From Prorocentrum cordatum (lineage: Eukaryota > Sar > Dinophyceae > Prorocentrales > Prorocentraceae), in contig CAUYUJ010014609.1 in the NCBI GenBank assembly GCA_963575745.1, positions 227,501 to 257,500 of the forward strand: a stretch of 30,000 bases of DNA. Reading direction: 5' to 3'. This document shows positions 9,238 through 17,856 of the stretch, piece by piece; the first letter of the stretch is position 1, and each line of letters starts with the position of its first letter. Under the pieces are notes generated by a model. That model saw only the letters and a program-made list of their open reading frames with translations. It was not told the origin of the DNA and searched no databases. A program made the position numbers and the translations under genes.

Positions 9238-10353
9238 TCAGGGCGCGGGCTTGCCGTCAGGCGTGCCCCTGTCCTGCTTGAACGGGTTGTACGCCTGAGC
9301 CCATGCCGCCACGACGTCGGCCTGAAGGGAACTGACGAGCTCCATGGCACCCTGCAGCGCCGACGACACGAGCTCCTCCTTGTCTCCCTTCACGGCCTCG
9401 AACTCCTGGAGCTCCTTCTCGTTCAGCTGGGTCTTCAGCTTGAGCGCTTCCTTCACCTCGCGCTCAATGTTGATCCACACGCGCATGGTCTCTACCAACT
9501 CGCTGCGCTCCTCCTTGATCTTCGCGATCTCGCCTTCGAGGAACGCCTGCTGGGCCTCCGCCGCGCTCACCGCCTCAGCCATGCGCAACGTCACCTCGTC
9601 GCGCTGCTGCTGGACGGCCTGCTCCGCCACGGACTTGGCCTCAGCCTTCACCTGCACTAGCTGCGCCTCCAGGCCCGCCACCTTGGCGGCAAGCTTGCGC
9701 GTCGCCTCTGTCTCGGTGTCCTGGCTCTTGAGCTTGATCGACAGGCCACTCTTGCCATCCTGGCTGCAGCCGCCAATGCCCTGGCCAACCCCCTTCCCGA
9801 GCGCGTCCTTGTTGAACTTCGCCTTCTCCTCCGTCGTGAACGGGTCAGTGACGCCACACTGGTCCAGCGACGCGAAGAAGGCCACGATGTCCTCCACCAG
9901 CTGCACGTCTGGATGGCCTTCCACGTTACGAGCCTTGCTTAGCCTCCCCACGCGCGCTGCCAGGGTCGATCCATTCTGCCCCGCCTGCCGCAGGGTGGAC
10001 TTGGCAGTCGAGAGGGAGGGCTTGGTTCCCCCCGTCGCTTTGCCAATTGCTGCAAGCACCTCCTCCATGTGGGTCAGGAGCCTGCCGCCTCCGGAGCTGC
10101 CATCGCAGGCAGCCGCCCCGGCAGCAGCGCCCTGCGCTGCGCCCCGCGCCGCCGCCGTGACGAGCGTGGCCAGCTGCTTGCCCACGTACTCCGTAGCGAG
10201 AACCGCCGCGACGGCACCGAAGGCGCTGGCTGCCGTGGGGGACCGCGCCAGCAACGCCTCCACAGCCGTCGAGCCTCGCCCGACCAGCAGCGGCGAGGGA
10301 AGGGCAGAGACGTCCACCCCGAAGGGCCGTTCCACCCAACCCCGTACCCCCAA
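9238..10353 (-). CDS. Intronless coiled-coil protein, SL-tagged retrogene
   Basis: I do not recognise the family. The open frame gives 371 residues from a TTG codon at 10353; no ATG lies in this frame between the SL and residue 96, so the first ATG is at 10068, giving 276 residues. Residues 41-81 are Ala-rich and hydrophobic (SAFGAVAAVLATEYVGKQLA) and could form a membrane or packing helix if translated. Residues 215-325 form a long charged Ala/Glu/Lys/Gln helix typical of coiled coil, followed by a short tail ending in DGKPAP. No catalytic motif is visible. Codons are GC-ending and the frame is uninterrupted. The frame starts 53 bp downstream of a DinoSL relic at 10406-10427, so the locus is best explained as a reinserted cDNA. 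The missing early ATG may mean start loss, hence a possible pseudogene, or use of the internal start. Plus-strand open frames over this region are antisense shadows. Confidence 0.75.
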   Translation of the reverse strand: MGVRGWVERPFGVDVSALPSPLLVGRGSTAVEALLARSPTAASAFGAVAAVLATEYVGKQLATLVTAAARGAAQGAAAGAAACDGSSGGGRLLTHMEEVLAAIGKATGGTKPSLSTAKSTLRQAGQNGSTLAARVGRLSKARNVEGHPDVQLVEDIVAFFASLDQCGVTDPFTTEEKAKFNKDALGKGVGQGIGGCSQDGKSGLSIKLKSQDTETEATRKLAAKVAGLEAQLVQVKAEAKSVAEQAVQQQRDEVTLRMAEAVSAAEAQQAFLEGEIAKIKEERSELVETMRVWINIEREVKEALKLKTQLNEKELQEFEAVKGDKEELVSSALQGAMELVSSLQADVVAAWAQAYNPFKQDRGTPDGKPAP

Positions 10354-10390
10354 CGAATGGAGGACCGCTTTCTGGTGGCCGCCGCCCGTG

Positions 10391-10405
10391 CTCCTGCCGA
10401 AATGG
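10391..10405 (-). other. Decayed second spliced-leader relic (truncated)
   Basis: On the minus strand, directly after the full SL, comes CCATTTCGGCAGGAG. This matches the last 15 bases of the leader (CCATTTTGGCTCAAG) at 11 of 15 positions without gaps. A relic starting at CCATT is expected when a new leader is spliced onto the TAG within an older relic, so this marks an earlier retroposition cycle. Confidence 0.7.
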
Positions 10406-10427
10406 CTTGAGCCAAAATGGCTACGGA
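10406..10427 (-). other. Dinoflagellate spliced-leader (DinoSL) relic, full 22 nt
   Basis: The minus strand reads TCCGTAGCCATTTTGG then CTCAAG, matching the conserved 22-nt DinoSL along its whole length, with T at its variable first position. Leaders are added to mRNA by trans-splicing, so one in chromosomal DNA beside an intronless frame indicates reverse transcription of a mature transcript. This is not an SL RNA gene: the sequence continues into the second relic rather than into a GT donor. Confidence 0.93.
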
Positions 10428-10461
10428 GAGGAGGAGGAGGAGGAGGAGGAGGAGGAGGAGG
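10425..10461. repeat. (GGA)n tract just upstream of the SL relic
   Basis: On the minus strand this is a 35-bp (TCC)n polypyrimidine run ending at the CCGTAG of the SL relic. It therefore looks like a polypyrimidine tract followed by a TAG acceptor. Confidence 0.9.
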
Positions 10462-10474
10462 TGCGATCCTTCAC

Positions 10475-10523
10475 GGCGTCGGACCTCAGGGTGCCATTAA
10501 CTGCGCCCCGAGGTCCGACGCCC
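10475..10523. repeat. Short perfect-arm hairpin
   Basis: GGCGTCGGACCTC at 10475 pairs with GAGGTCCGACGCC ending at 10523 around a loop of about 23 bp. Function unknown; no terminator-like T-tract. Confidence 0.5.
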
Positions 10524-10524
10524 T

Positions 10525-11710
10525 GCCGAGTGCCGAGCCCACGGATGCTCACGAGCTCCACCCGCGAAGGCACGCTCGCTGGAACGGACGCGTGGACGAC
10601 AGGGGCGACTGCGCCTTTTCCAGCACAGCAGGTCCGCCTCAGACCGGCGCGCCGGGCCCGCTCTCATACGCGTATCCCCGTCGAACGTCTTGCCTCACCA
10701 GCGCCTGCCCTTCCCCTTCCCTTCCGCCACATTCATGGTTTGCTCCACTCTTTGCAATCGGCCCCTCGCCACATCCATGAGTATCTGCGAATCCCTGACG
10801 GTGCAGGATGTTGTGTGTGCGCAATCAGCGTGCAGACTCAAGTTTGTTGCCAAGAACGTCAAAACCAACGTTTCAGCTCTACTAGAGGAAAAGAAACAGT
10901 CCTCCGAGCATCACCCTCCCCCTCCCCACTTCTCCTTACTACCCAGCCTCCTCCTCTAACTCTTCCATCCCTATCGACCTCTTCTGCCTGTCTTCGCGTA
11001 CGCTCTGACCACGTTTCGACACGAATCCGGCTGGGGCAGCGCCCAACGGAAATCCAAGCTGAAGGAAGGAAAACCGCCAAACCCCCTTCACACTCTGCCC
11101 CCTGCCTCCCCTCCTCTTACCTACTACCTCCTACCCAACCCCTCCCCTCCCCCGAACCCCACCTACCCCGAGCCAGACGCCCAAAATCGGCTCACAGAGC
11201 CCCTCTCTGGCACGGTCCTCATGACCAGACTCTCGTCCGACCGCCCCGCTTCAGGAGCAGGGGGCGCAGGAGGCGTGTCGCAAGCCCACACGGCAGACCA
11301 TAAACCGTGGCGCTCAGCGAGCGCGGGCCAACGTGCTCTGGCCAAGCTGGCTCACAAACGGCACACGTGCCAAAGAGTGGTAATAAAAGCACAGGCTGGG
11401 ACTCGACCTCCAGGCTAGCTCTCCATGGCAATAGTCGGAGTGACGTAAGACTCGGGCTCGCAGGACTGGGGTTGCCCTGAAGGGGACATCCATGAACATG
11501 ACAACCCAATATGGAAAATGGCGCGAGCTCCCGCTGCAAACATCCCACGAAAACCGGACCGTCAAAATCCAGGACGCCCTCGTCAAAAAGCGTCGGCACG
11601 CCCGAGTTCCTGCGTACTCGAGTCCCACGTTTCCCCGACTTAGGGAAGACAACAAGAGAAGGAAGCGAAGACCAGGGACCGCCCCTGCATCCCGCGCCAA
11701 AATGGCGTAT
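10525..11710. other. No recognisable gene
   Basis: Pyrimidine-rich sequence (10905-11165) flanked by GC-rich sequence. Open frames on both strands up to 298 codons are Pro/Ser/Arg-rich and antisense to one another. No domain, RNA gene or repeat could be supported. Confidence 0.5.
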
Positions 11711-11712
11711 GG

Positions 11713-11905
11713 TTCGGTGGCATCTCATTGGAGCCTCCCATACCATCTTATTGGCCCTTGCGGAACGACGCTAATCGACGCTAGTCGACGCTCATCGACG
11801 CTGAATCGACAATAATCGACGCTCACCGACGCTTAATCGGCGCTACCTCATCGACGCCCAAACGCTAATCGACGCCAAGGACGGAATTGCGAGGATACAC
11901 CAGGC
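11713..11905. repeat. Dispersed composite repeat C, copy C2
   Basis: Head TTCGGTGGCATCTCATTGGA continuing GCCTCCCATACCATCTTATT, then a tandem array of TAATCGACGCT / CATCGACGCT units, then a tail with GGATACACCAGGC. It matches C1 (5511-5720) in the same order and orientation. The decamer number differs between copies, as expected for an internally unstable array. Confidence 0.75.
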
Positions 11906-12112
11906 CCCGATGATTTGAAGCCGAAGCATGGGTTTCGGTATCGGACCTCTGGGACGAAGACGCGGAACGATGCCGCGCACGCCAAAAAAACCCGCCGTGC
12001 ACGGCGACGACGTGCCCGCGGCGGAGGGCGCCGCTATACCAAGAGATGGCTGCAGGCCGAGAGCCCCCGGCCTACCCCGCCGCCGTTGCGTTTACCGCCG
12101 GCGCAACTCGTA

Positions 12113-12967
12113 CAGTCAATCCGTATCAGGAGGATGCGCGATAAGGGTGCAAGGGCCTTGGGAGGTCATCTCGGAGCTTCTGGAGCGGGGCGCGGCCAAC
12201 GAAAGTGGCCAAGGATGGACCGAGTAGGGAAGGATAAACGGGTACCCTCACGTCGGGCGTCCCCGTACAGGGGGATTTTGGACGAAAAATGAACAATAGC
12301 CAAAAAATGCCCACAGATAGTCAAAAAATGCTAAAACAAATCGTCCCCTGACTAAATTTTGATTATCTTTCAGTAGTCCTCCTTTAGAGGGACAGGCCCG
12401 ACTTACGGGTACCCTTGGAAAGGTTGCCCATCCATACCATGCGGGTTGACTGCAGGTCGCCGACGTGGGCCCCCGCACTGAGGTGCTGCTGAGACCTGCG
12501 GCGCAGGGTCGCTCCTGCGTGCAGTGGACTGCTCCTACGGCCAACCCGAATCAGAAGGATGCGCGGAGAGGATGCAAAGGGCCGTGGGCGCCCATTTCGA
12601 ATGTTGTCGAGCGGGGAGCGGCGAACGAAAGCGGCCACGAATGGACCGAGGAGCCAAGGATGCTAGGGTACCCTTGGGAGGGCTGGCCATCCTTCCTATG
12701 CGGGTTGACCATGACTGCCCTCGACAGGGTGCGGCGGATGGAGCGAACCCACCAGGGGGCCGAAACCCAGCATCGAAGACTACACAAGGTTTCGAACGAG
12801 GTTGGCCAGCTAAAGTCGATAAGCATGGGCCGAAGGGGCAAGGATGCAAGGGCACCCTGGGGAGGGTTGCCCATCCTGACCATGCGGGTCGACTGTAGGT
12901 CGCCGAGATTGGTCCCCGCACTGACTTGCTGCTGAGACCTGCGGCGCATGGTCGCTCTTATGCGTAG
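12113..12967. repeat. Tandemly duplicated ~300-430-bp segment, interrupted by transposon A2
   Basis: 12113-12247 plus 12407-12524 resembles 12539-12967. Shared blocks include AGGATGCGCG, GAGCGGGG, GGGTACCCTTGG, TTGCCCATCC, CATGCGGGTTGAC, GTCGCCGA and CTGCTGAGACCTGCGGCGCA. A core of about 50 bp around GGTTGCCCATCC appears three times (about 12407, 12666 and 12842). Open frames here are repeat-derived. The duplication preserves an unoccupied version of the A2 insertion site at 12666-12673. Confidence 0.75.
12248..12406. mobile_element. Non-autonomous DNA transposon, family A, copy A2
   Basis: A 159-bp element flanked by the exact 8-bp direct repeat GGGTACCC (12240-12247 and 12407-12414). The left end is TCACGTCGGGCGTCCCCGTA and the right end, on the other strand, GTAAGTCGGGCCTGTCCCTC. 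The A/T-rich interior resembles A1 (AAAAAATG and GTCAAAAAATG runs) but is shorter. A paralogous unoccupied site with a single GGGTACCC exists at 12666-12673. Confidence 0.88.
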
Positions 12968-13142
12968 CCGGTTGCTCCTGCAGTTCCCTGGTCCACGCAG
13001 CCTTGCTTCTGCATAGACTGGTGGGGAGACTTGCGAGGCCTCAAGGCTAAGCCCTGGAACCTGGGAGCCCACTTTGCTGCGGCATCTCTCTCCACCGGGA
13101 TCGATTGGCCAAGGCCCTTTTGCCCGAGGCAGCGCGAGACCG

Positions 13143-13365
13143 CCCGGGTCAATCCAGACCCGGGTCAGCAAAAAACCAAAAAACTGCAATGCAGGGAAAA
13201 GAAAAACTGCAACGCAGGTCCTCGCAAACCCGGGTCAGCCAATAGGCGCGGCCGCCACGCGGCCACAAGCGGCTCGCTAACCCGGGTCAGCCAGAGGGGG
13301 TCTTCGCAGGATCCTGCAGGATCTGGTGCTCTGGCTGACCCCCGTTTGCACTGACCCCCCGTTTG
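13143..13365. repeat. Dispersed repeat D, copy D2
   Basis: CCCGGGTCAATCCAGACCCG, then several CCCGGGTCAG units, GCAGGATCCTGCAGGATC, and CTGGCTGACCCCCG with a second TGACCCCCCG. The same components occur at 6940-7145. The 13180-13215 part also contains GAAAAACTGCAACGCAGG-like direct repeats. Confidence 0.7.
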
Positions 13366-13423
13366 CCGGGAGCTTGGAGGGAGGGTGAATGCCAACATCT
13401 GTGATGACTCTTGGGTTTCCACT

Positions 13424-13691
13424 GGTCCTCCTCCTCCTCATCATCATCCTCATCATCCTGCTCCTCCTCCTCCCTCCTCCTCCGCATCCTCCTCCTCCTC
13501 CTCCTCCTCCCCCTCCTCCTCCTCCCTCCTCGTCCTCCTCCTCCTCCTCCTCCTCCTCCTCCTCCTCCTCCTCCTCCTCCTCCTCCTCCTCCTCCCCTCT
13601 CCTCCCTCCCCCTCCCTCTCCTCCTCCTCCTCCTCCTCCTCCTCCTCCACCTCCTCCTCCTCCACCTCCTCCTCCTTCTCCCGCCCCCGGC
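13424..13691. repeat. (CTC)n array
   Basis: CTC triplets with short CAT, CAC and CCC interruptions. Open frames are homopolymeric on both strands. Confidence 0.95.
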
Positions 13692-13771
13692 CCCGCCCTC
13701 GTGACGTACGCGGTGAGCTCCAGGAGCCCGAAGAGGCACACGCCCAGGAGGCACACGCCCGCGGCGCTCAT
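13680..13771 (-). CDS. Possible signal-peptide-like start or exon between two CTC arrays
   Basis: From an ATG at 13771 the frame reads MSAAGVCLLGVCLFGLLELT followed by AYVTRAGPGAG before entering poly-Gly coded by the neighbouring array. The 20-residue hydrophobic core just after the start, with small and Cys residues, resembles a signal peptide or membrane segment and is not made of triplet repeat. No downstream domain is visible, so it may be an isolated exon, a relic or chance. A low-confidence call. Confidence 0.25.
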
Positions 13772-13824
13772 CAGCGCGGCGGTGGGTCTGCGCCCCCGGC
13801 GGCCCCCCGGGCCGCGGCGGCCGC

Positions 13825-13980
13825 GCCTCCTCCGCCTCCTCCTCCTCCTCCTCCTCCTCCTCCTCCTCCGCTCCTCCTCCTCCTCCCTCCTCCTCCTCCT
13901 CCTCCTCCTCCTCCTCCTCCTCCTCCTCGTTCCCCATCCTCCTCCTCCTCCTCCTCCTCCTCCTCCTCCTCCTCCTCCTC
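13825..13980. repeat. (CTC)n array
   Basis: Nearly pure CTC/CCT triplets, separated from the previous array by about 130 bp of unique GC-rich sequence. Confidence 0.95.
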
Positions 13981-14000
13981 GCGGGGGCCGGCGAGAGCTC

Positions 14001-14112
14001 AGCGGGCAGGGCCGGGAGGGCCCCCGGGAGCTGTCTTAGGTCGGGGCGTGTCACCCTACGGGCGGACTCAAAAACAAGAAACAAGAAGAGCACGAAGCAT
14101 CGTCACCAGACT
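14001..14112. repeat. Partial duplicate of the family-A insertion at 14308
   Basis: It matches 14273-14472, including 27 bp upstream of the transposon, the flanking GAGCTGTC (14028-14035) and the transposon left end TTAGGTCGGG. It lacks about 85 bp of interior and has no right end, stopping at GTCACCAGACT. Since flank and element are copied together, this is a segmental duplication and not an independent insertion. Confidence 0.8.
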
Positions 14113-14115
14113 TAA

Positions 14116-14267
14116 CCAGCCTCGAACGTATCCCTATCCCTAAGATTGACACGCCCAAAGGCGATGACAATCTCAGAGAGTAGCCCTCAAAAGATAAGGG
14201 AATCCCTAAGATTGGCATCGTGATGAGGCGATGCCGAACATAGGGATAGGGATATGTTCCAGGCTGG
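14116..14267. mobile_element. Non-autonomous DNA transposon, family B, copy B2
   Basis: 152 bp, ends CCAGCCTCGAACGTATCCCT and (other strand) CCAGCCTGGAACATATCCCT, nearly identical to B1 at 7361-7511. It is flanked by TAA on both sides (14113-14115 and 14268-14270). A 3-bp TWA target duplication is typical of PIF/Harbinger elements; that assignment is an inference from two copies, one of which has lost the match. It sits exactly between the two copies of the duplicated family-A segment. Confidence 0.87.
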
Positions 14268-14307
14268 TAAACAGCGGGCAGGGCCGGGAGGGCCCCCGGG
14301 AGCTGTC

Positions 14308-14524
14308 TTAGGTCGGGTGTGTCATCCTACAGGTGGGCTCCAAAACAAGAACAATTGTTTGGTCTGCGGGTCGAGAGCGAACCTCTTCCGGTTAGAAGCT
14401 AGTCGGGCTACGCAAACCTCTACCAAAAACAAACACAAAAACAAGAAGAGCACGAAGCATCGTCACCAGACTATCGTTCTACGATTATTGGAGGTTCCTC
14501 CTGCAGAGGACCTGCCTCACTTCA
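14308..14524. mobile_element. Non-autonomous DNA transposon, family A, copy A3 (diverged)
   Basis: The left end TTAGGTCGGGTGTGTCATCC continues CTACAGG, as in A1. The right end, on the other strand, is TGAAGTGAGGCAGGTCCTCT and is clearly decayed. An exact 8-bp repeat GAGCTGTC lies at 14300-14307 and 14525-14532, at the spacing predicted by A1 and A2. The 217-bp interior differs from A1/A2 apart from A/C-rich runs, so it is an older or separate subfamily. Confidence 0.75.
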
Positions 14525-14640
14525 GAGCTGTCCGAGCTGCGCCTCGAGGCATGGGAACACCACTGCAGGAGGTCGTTCCTTATGTTCGGCCTCTGGGGGC
14601 CCTCACTCGAATCGGGAATCGACGACAGAGTTGATGAACC

Positions 14641-14748
14641 CCAGAATTGGGTCTCCAAATCAAATCTACGAAAAGTACTCGGAATGTTCCGTAGATCTAC
14701 GGAGCACTCGACGTCTTTGTCCTAGAATCTACGGAGAAGCAATTCTGG
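14641..14748. mobile_element. Small inverted-repeat element, ~108 bp
   Basis: CCAGAATTGGGTCTCC at the left pairs with the complement of GGAGAAGCAATTCTGG at the right, differing at two positions. Inside is a perfect 16-bp palindrome TCCGTAGATCTACGGA (14688-14703), and TCTACG recurs. It resembles a short MITE; no target duplication was found. Confidence 0.5.
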
Positions 14749-14749
14749 T

Positions 14750-15758
14750 GGAAATCCATCTTGTAGTCGATCCCCTACTCGACTTACCAGGCCTCGGGAC
14801 CGTCACAAAGAAACGACTCTCGCCATCGCTCGGACGTCCATTCCCTGTGCTTTTTCGGTTTCGTGCGTGGTTTTACTCGCCAAATGATAAAGGATGCTCC
14901 TCGATGGCCCTCGCCGAGAAAAAATGCACACGTCCGAGCGTTTCCAGTGACTCGGGATGAAAAACTGGTCCCTGGAGAACGGGCCGAGACCTCTGGGAGT
15001 TGGCGCTATGACAGTGCTTGGCACCCAAGCATCGGCTCGGAAGGCCGACTGGAACTGTCGGACTATCCATTAGAATTCGATTACGGCAGCTTCGTATCGT
15101 GTCGACTCCAGCGTTGGTTCCTGACGCTGCGGGGATCGGTCAACCTTGATCGATCGGCCGTTTCCGAAACGCCGGATCCTTCAATGAGGGCCCGATTACG
15201 GGCCACGGGCGGCGTTCAACCAGCTGGGGGTCGTCACCAATCAACAAAGTGCGAAGCTACCGTATCGAGCTGCAGAACTATGTTCTGAACTGTCGAGCTG
15301 TAGGACACTATCGAACCATCAAACTGTCCATGAGAGGTCAACGATCCACCTGTCGCAATCTACCTAGCTCAACTAATGGAGTTGTGACAGTTGCGACACC
15401 TCGAGCGATACCCGCTCCAAGCTGTGGTTCTGGACAGCGTCGCTGAAACACACTGCGATAGTTGCGACAGTTCTCAGCGGGCTTCTGAGCGGAGACCGCC
15501 AGAAGCTTATGGACTCTGAGCCTCACATCCCTCAACAGCGACGGTGGAGCATAGAAATGCTCACAGCGTCGGCGTCCAGGAGAGGCTTCCAGGTCCCTGG
15601 GATCTAAGGAGAACGGCACTGGACCAAAAACGGCCCCCAGGAAGATATCGAGAACCTCAGGGCTGGCGACTCGAAACAAACGCAACGCACTGTCGGAGGT
15701 CTGGGATGCCATCCAGAAGGCACCCGAAAGCCTAATTCAAATTTGCTACGTTGGAGCT
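14750..15758. other. No recognisable gene
   Basis: Lower-GC sequence with dispersed short similarities, such as GTTGCGACA (15388 and 15460) and CTGTCGAGCTGTAGGACACT next to GAGCTGCAGAACTATG. No long frame with coding character. Confidence 0.5.
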
Positions 15759-15759
15759 G

Positions 15760-15878
15760 GCTCCTCATCCTCCTCATCCTCCTCCGCCTCTTCATCTTCT
15801 TCACCATCATGACCACAACCACCAGTACCCATCATCACCACCAATATCGACATCCGATCACCATAACTACGATATCGA

Positions 15879-15952
<74 letters not shown>

Positions 15953-16302
15953 GCATCACCATTACTACGATATTAATCGTCGTCCTCGTCATCACACTCG
16001 GCATCATCATCAGCAGTAAAAGAACCACAACCACCACCCTCATCATGATAATCATCAGCATCATCAGCATCAGCATCATTATCACCACCACCATCACCAT
16101 CACCATCATCAGCAGTATCAGCATCAGCATCATCATCATCATCACCATCACCATAATCATCATTATCAACAGCATTAGCATCATCGGCAGCAGCATAATC
16201 AGCAGATTACTAGTAGTGATGATAATGTATTCATCATCGTATCCTCATCATCATCATCATCATCGTCAGCAGCATCAGTACAATCATCATCAGCGTCATC
16301 AA

Positions 16303-16337
<35 letters not shown>

Positions 16338-16338
16338 G

Positions 16339-16375
<37 letters not shown>

Positions 16376-16960
16376 GTCATCATCATAATCACAATCAACA
16401 GCAGCAGCAGCATCATTATCATCGGCATCATCAGCGTCATCATCGTCGTCATCATCATCAGCATGTCATCAACACCAGCATCATCAGCAGCAGCATCATC
16501 ACCACCAGCATCATCATCAGCATCCTCATAATAATCAGCATGCTCATCATCATCAGCATAATCATCATTAACATCGTCATCATCGTCATTATCATCAGCA
16601 GCATCAGCATCACCATCGTCGGATTCATCAGCAGTAGCGGCATACTACTCATCATTATCGGCAGTATCGTCTTCATCATCAGCACGATCAACATTCGCAT
16701 TACCATCAGCATCCTCATCATCGTTCTCCTCATCATCCTCATCACCAGCAGCATCATATTCAGCATCATCACCATCAGCATCATCGTCATCATCGTCATC
16801 AGTATCACCATCGTCGTAATCATCGTCATCATCATCCCAATAATCATCATCAGCAGCAGCATCAACAGCATCAGCAGCAGCAGCAGCATCAGCATCAGCA
16901 GCACCAGCATCACCATGATTATCATCATCGGCTCCCCCGATTCCTCGTCATCCTCCTCAT
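15760..16960. repeat. Degenerate (ATC/CAT)n array with CAG interspersions
   Basis: About 1.2 kb dominated by CATCAT, with CAG, CAC and ATT variants and pure stretches at 15880-15950 and 16302-16378. Frames read as Ile/Ser- or His-rich on the plus strand and Met- or Asp-rich on the minus strand. The very long plus-strand frame through it is repeat-driven. Confidence 0.95.
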
Positions 16961-16964
16961 CCGC

Positions 16965-17850
16965 CTCGTTCTCCCTCCTGCTCTCTTCCTCCGTATTCCG
17001 CCTCCCTTCTCCCATCTTCGTCCTTCCCCGACCGAGCGCCAGATCCGACTCAGGTCAGGAGCGAGCAGCCGTTGCTCCTTGGCGAAACTGCCCAGCGAGG
17101 CCCCCAATTGGGATTCCTTCCCCTAAGCCCCCATTAGCGGAAATACTTGTCGTGGAGCCATCAAATGGGAACATGTCTCATGTGCACCGCATTAAGGCTT
17201 CTGTCCCGCGGGCCCTTCAATTGGATGTCCTTCTGGTGGGGAGCCCCAACTGGGATTCTTCATCTGGGGCTCCCAGTCGGGACTACCTGTCATTGATCCG
17301 GAGATTGGGGATCAGACTCATGGGCACCCCAATCTGGATTCGTTCTCATGTGCCACCCACCTCAGCCGGAGACCTGGCGCAGCCGGTGGCCGGGAGCGAC
17401 ACCCTCCGGCTGCCACAGAGTGGGACACCCGCTGGCGCGACGCAGCTCCTGCGCGAAAACCCCCGCCCGCGCGGGCAGTCGCGGAAAAAAAAAAAAAAAC
17501 GTCACCACGTCGTGCAGCGAGACCCCCGCAGGTGCGACGCAGCTGCGTTCCCCGCGCGAGCAGTTGCGGGCACGACTTATAGTGGACTTTCTGGGGAAGC
17601 GCCAACGAGCCGCGGCGCAGTGAATATGAATAAAAATCTGACCCCTGGGGGCGAAAAATTAAGCTGTGCACATCCACGGCGCCTCTGGCATCGGAGGAAG
17701 GGAGCCCGAAACTCCAAGACGCAGCGGCTAAGGAGACAGACCTTGCCCGCGCGAGCAGTGCCCCGTCGCGCAGCGGAGCGCCTCCCGAGTCGCAGAGCGA
17801 GACGAGACCCCCGCCGTCGGGAGCCCGCCCGCGTGTCATTCCTTCGCTTT
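16965..17850. other. No recognisable gene; A15 run and diffuse repeats
   Basis: Contains loosely repeated CCCCAAYTGGGATTC motifs (17102, 17247 and a variant at 17327) and GCGACGCAGCT at 17437 and 17534. A run of 15 A at 17486-17500 may be a retroposition tail or slippage. No coding signal was recognised. Confidence 0.5.
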
Positions 17851-17856
17851 TTTGTC

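Noticed and set aside
9344-10780. A 478-codon plus-strand frame
   Set aside because: It is antisense to the SL-tagged retrogene, which has the leader, the coiled-coil composition and the matching orientation.
11360-11420. Possible tRNA on the minus strand (GGTCGAGTCC resembling a B box)
   Set aside because: No A box, acceptor stem or anticodon arm could be fitted around it.
11693-11714. GCCAAAATGGC, resembling the core of the reverse-complement SL
   Set aside because: Only the 11-bp near-palindromic core matches; the outer bases (CGTA.. and ..GCGCGGG on the other strand) do not, and no retrocopy frame follows.
15870-16960. Possible CRISPR-like spaced repeats
   Set aside because: The repeats are continuous triplets without conserved repeat/spacer alternation, and the genome is eukaryotic.
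17486-17500. A15 run as a retroposed poly(A) tail
   Set aside because: No upstream processed-gene frame ending here and no SL relic nearby; a slippage run is enough to explain it.
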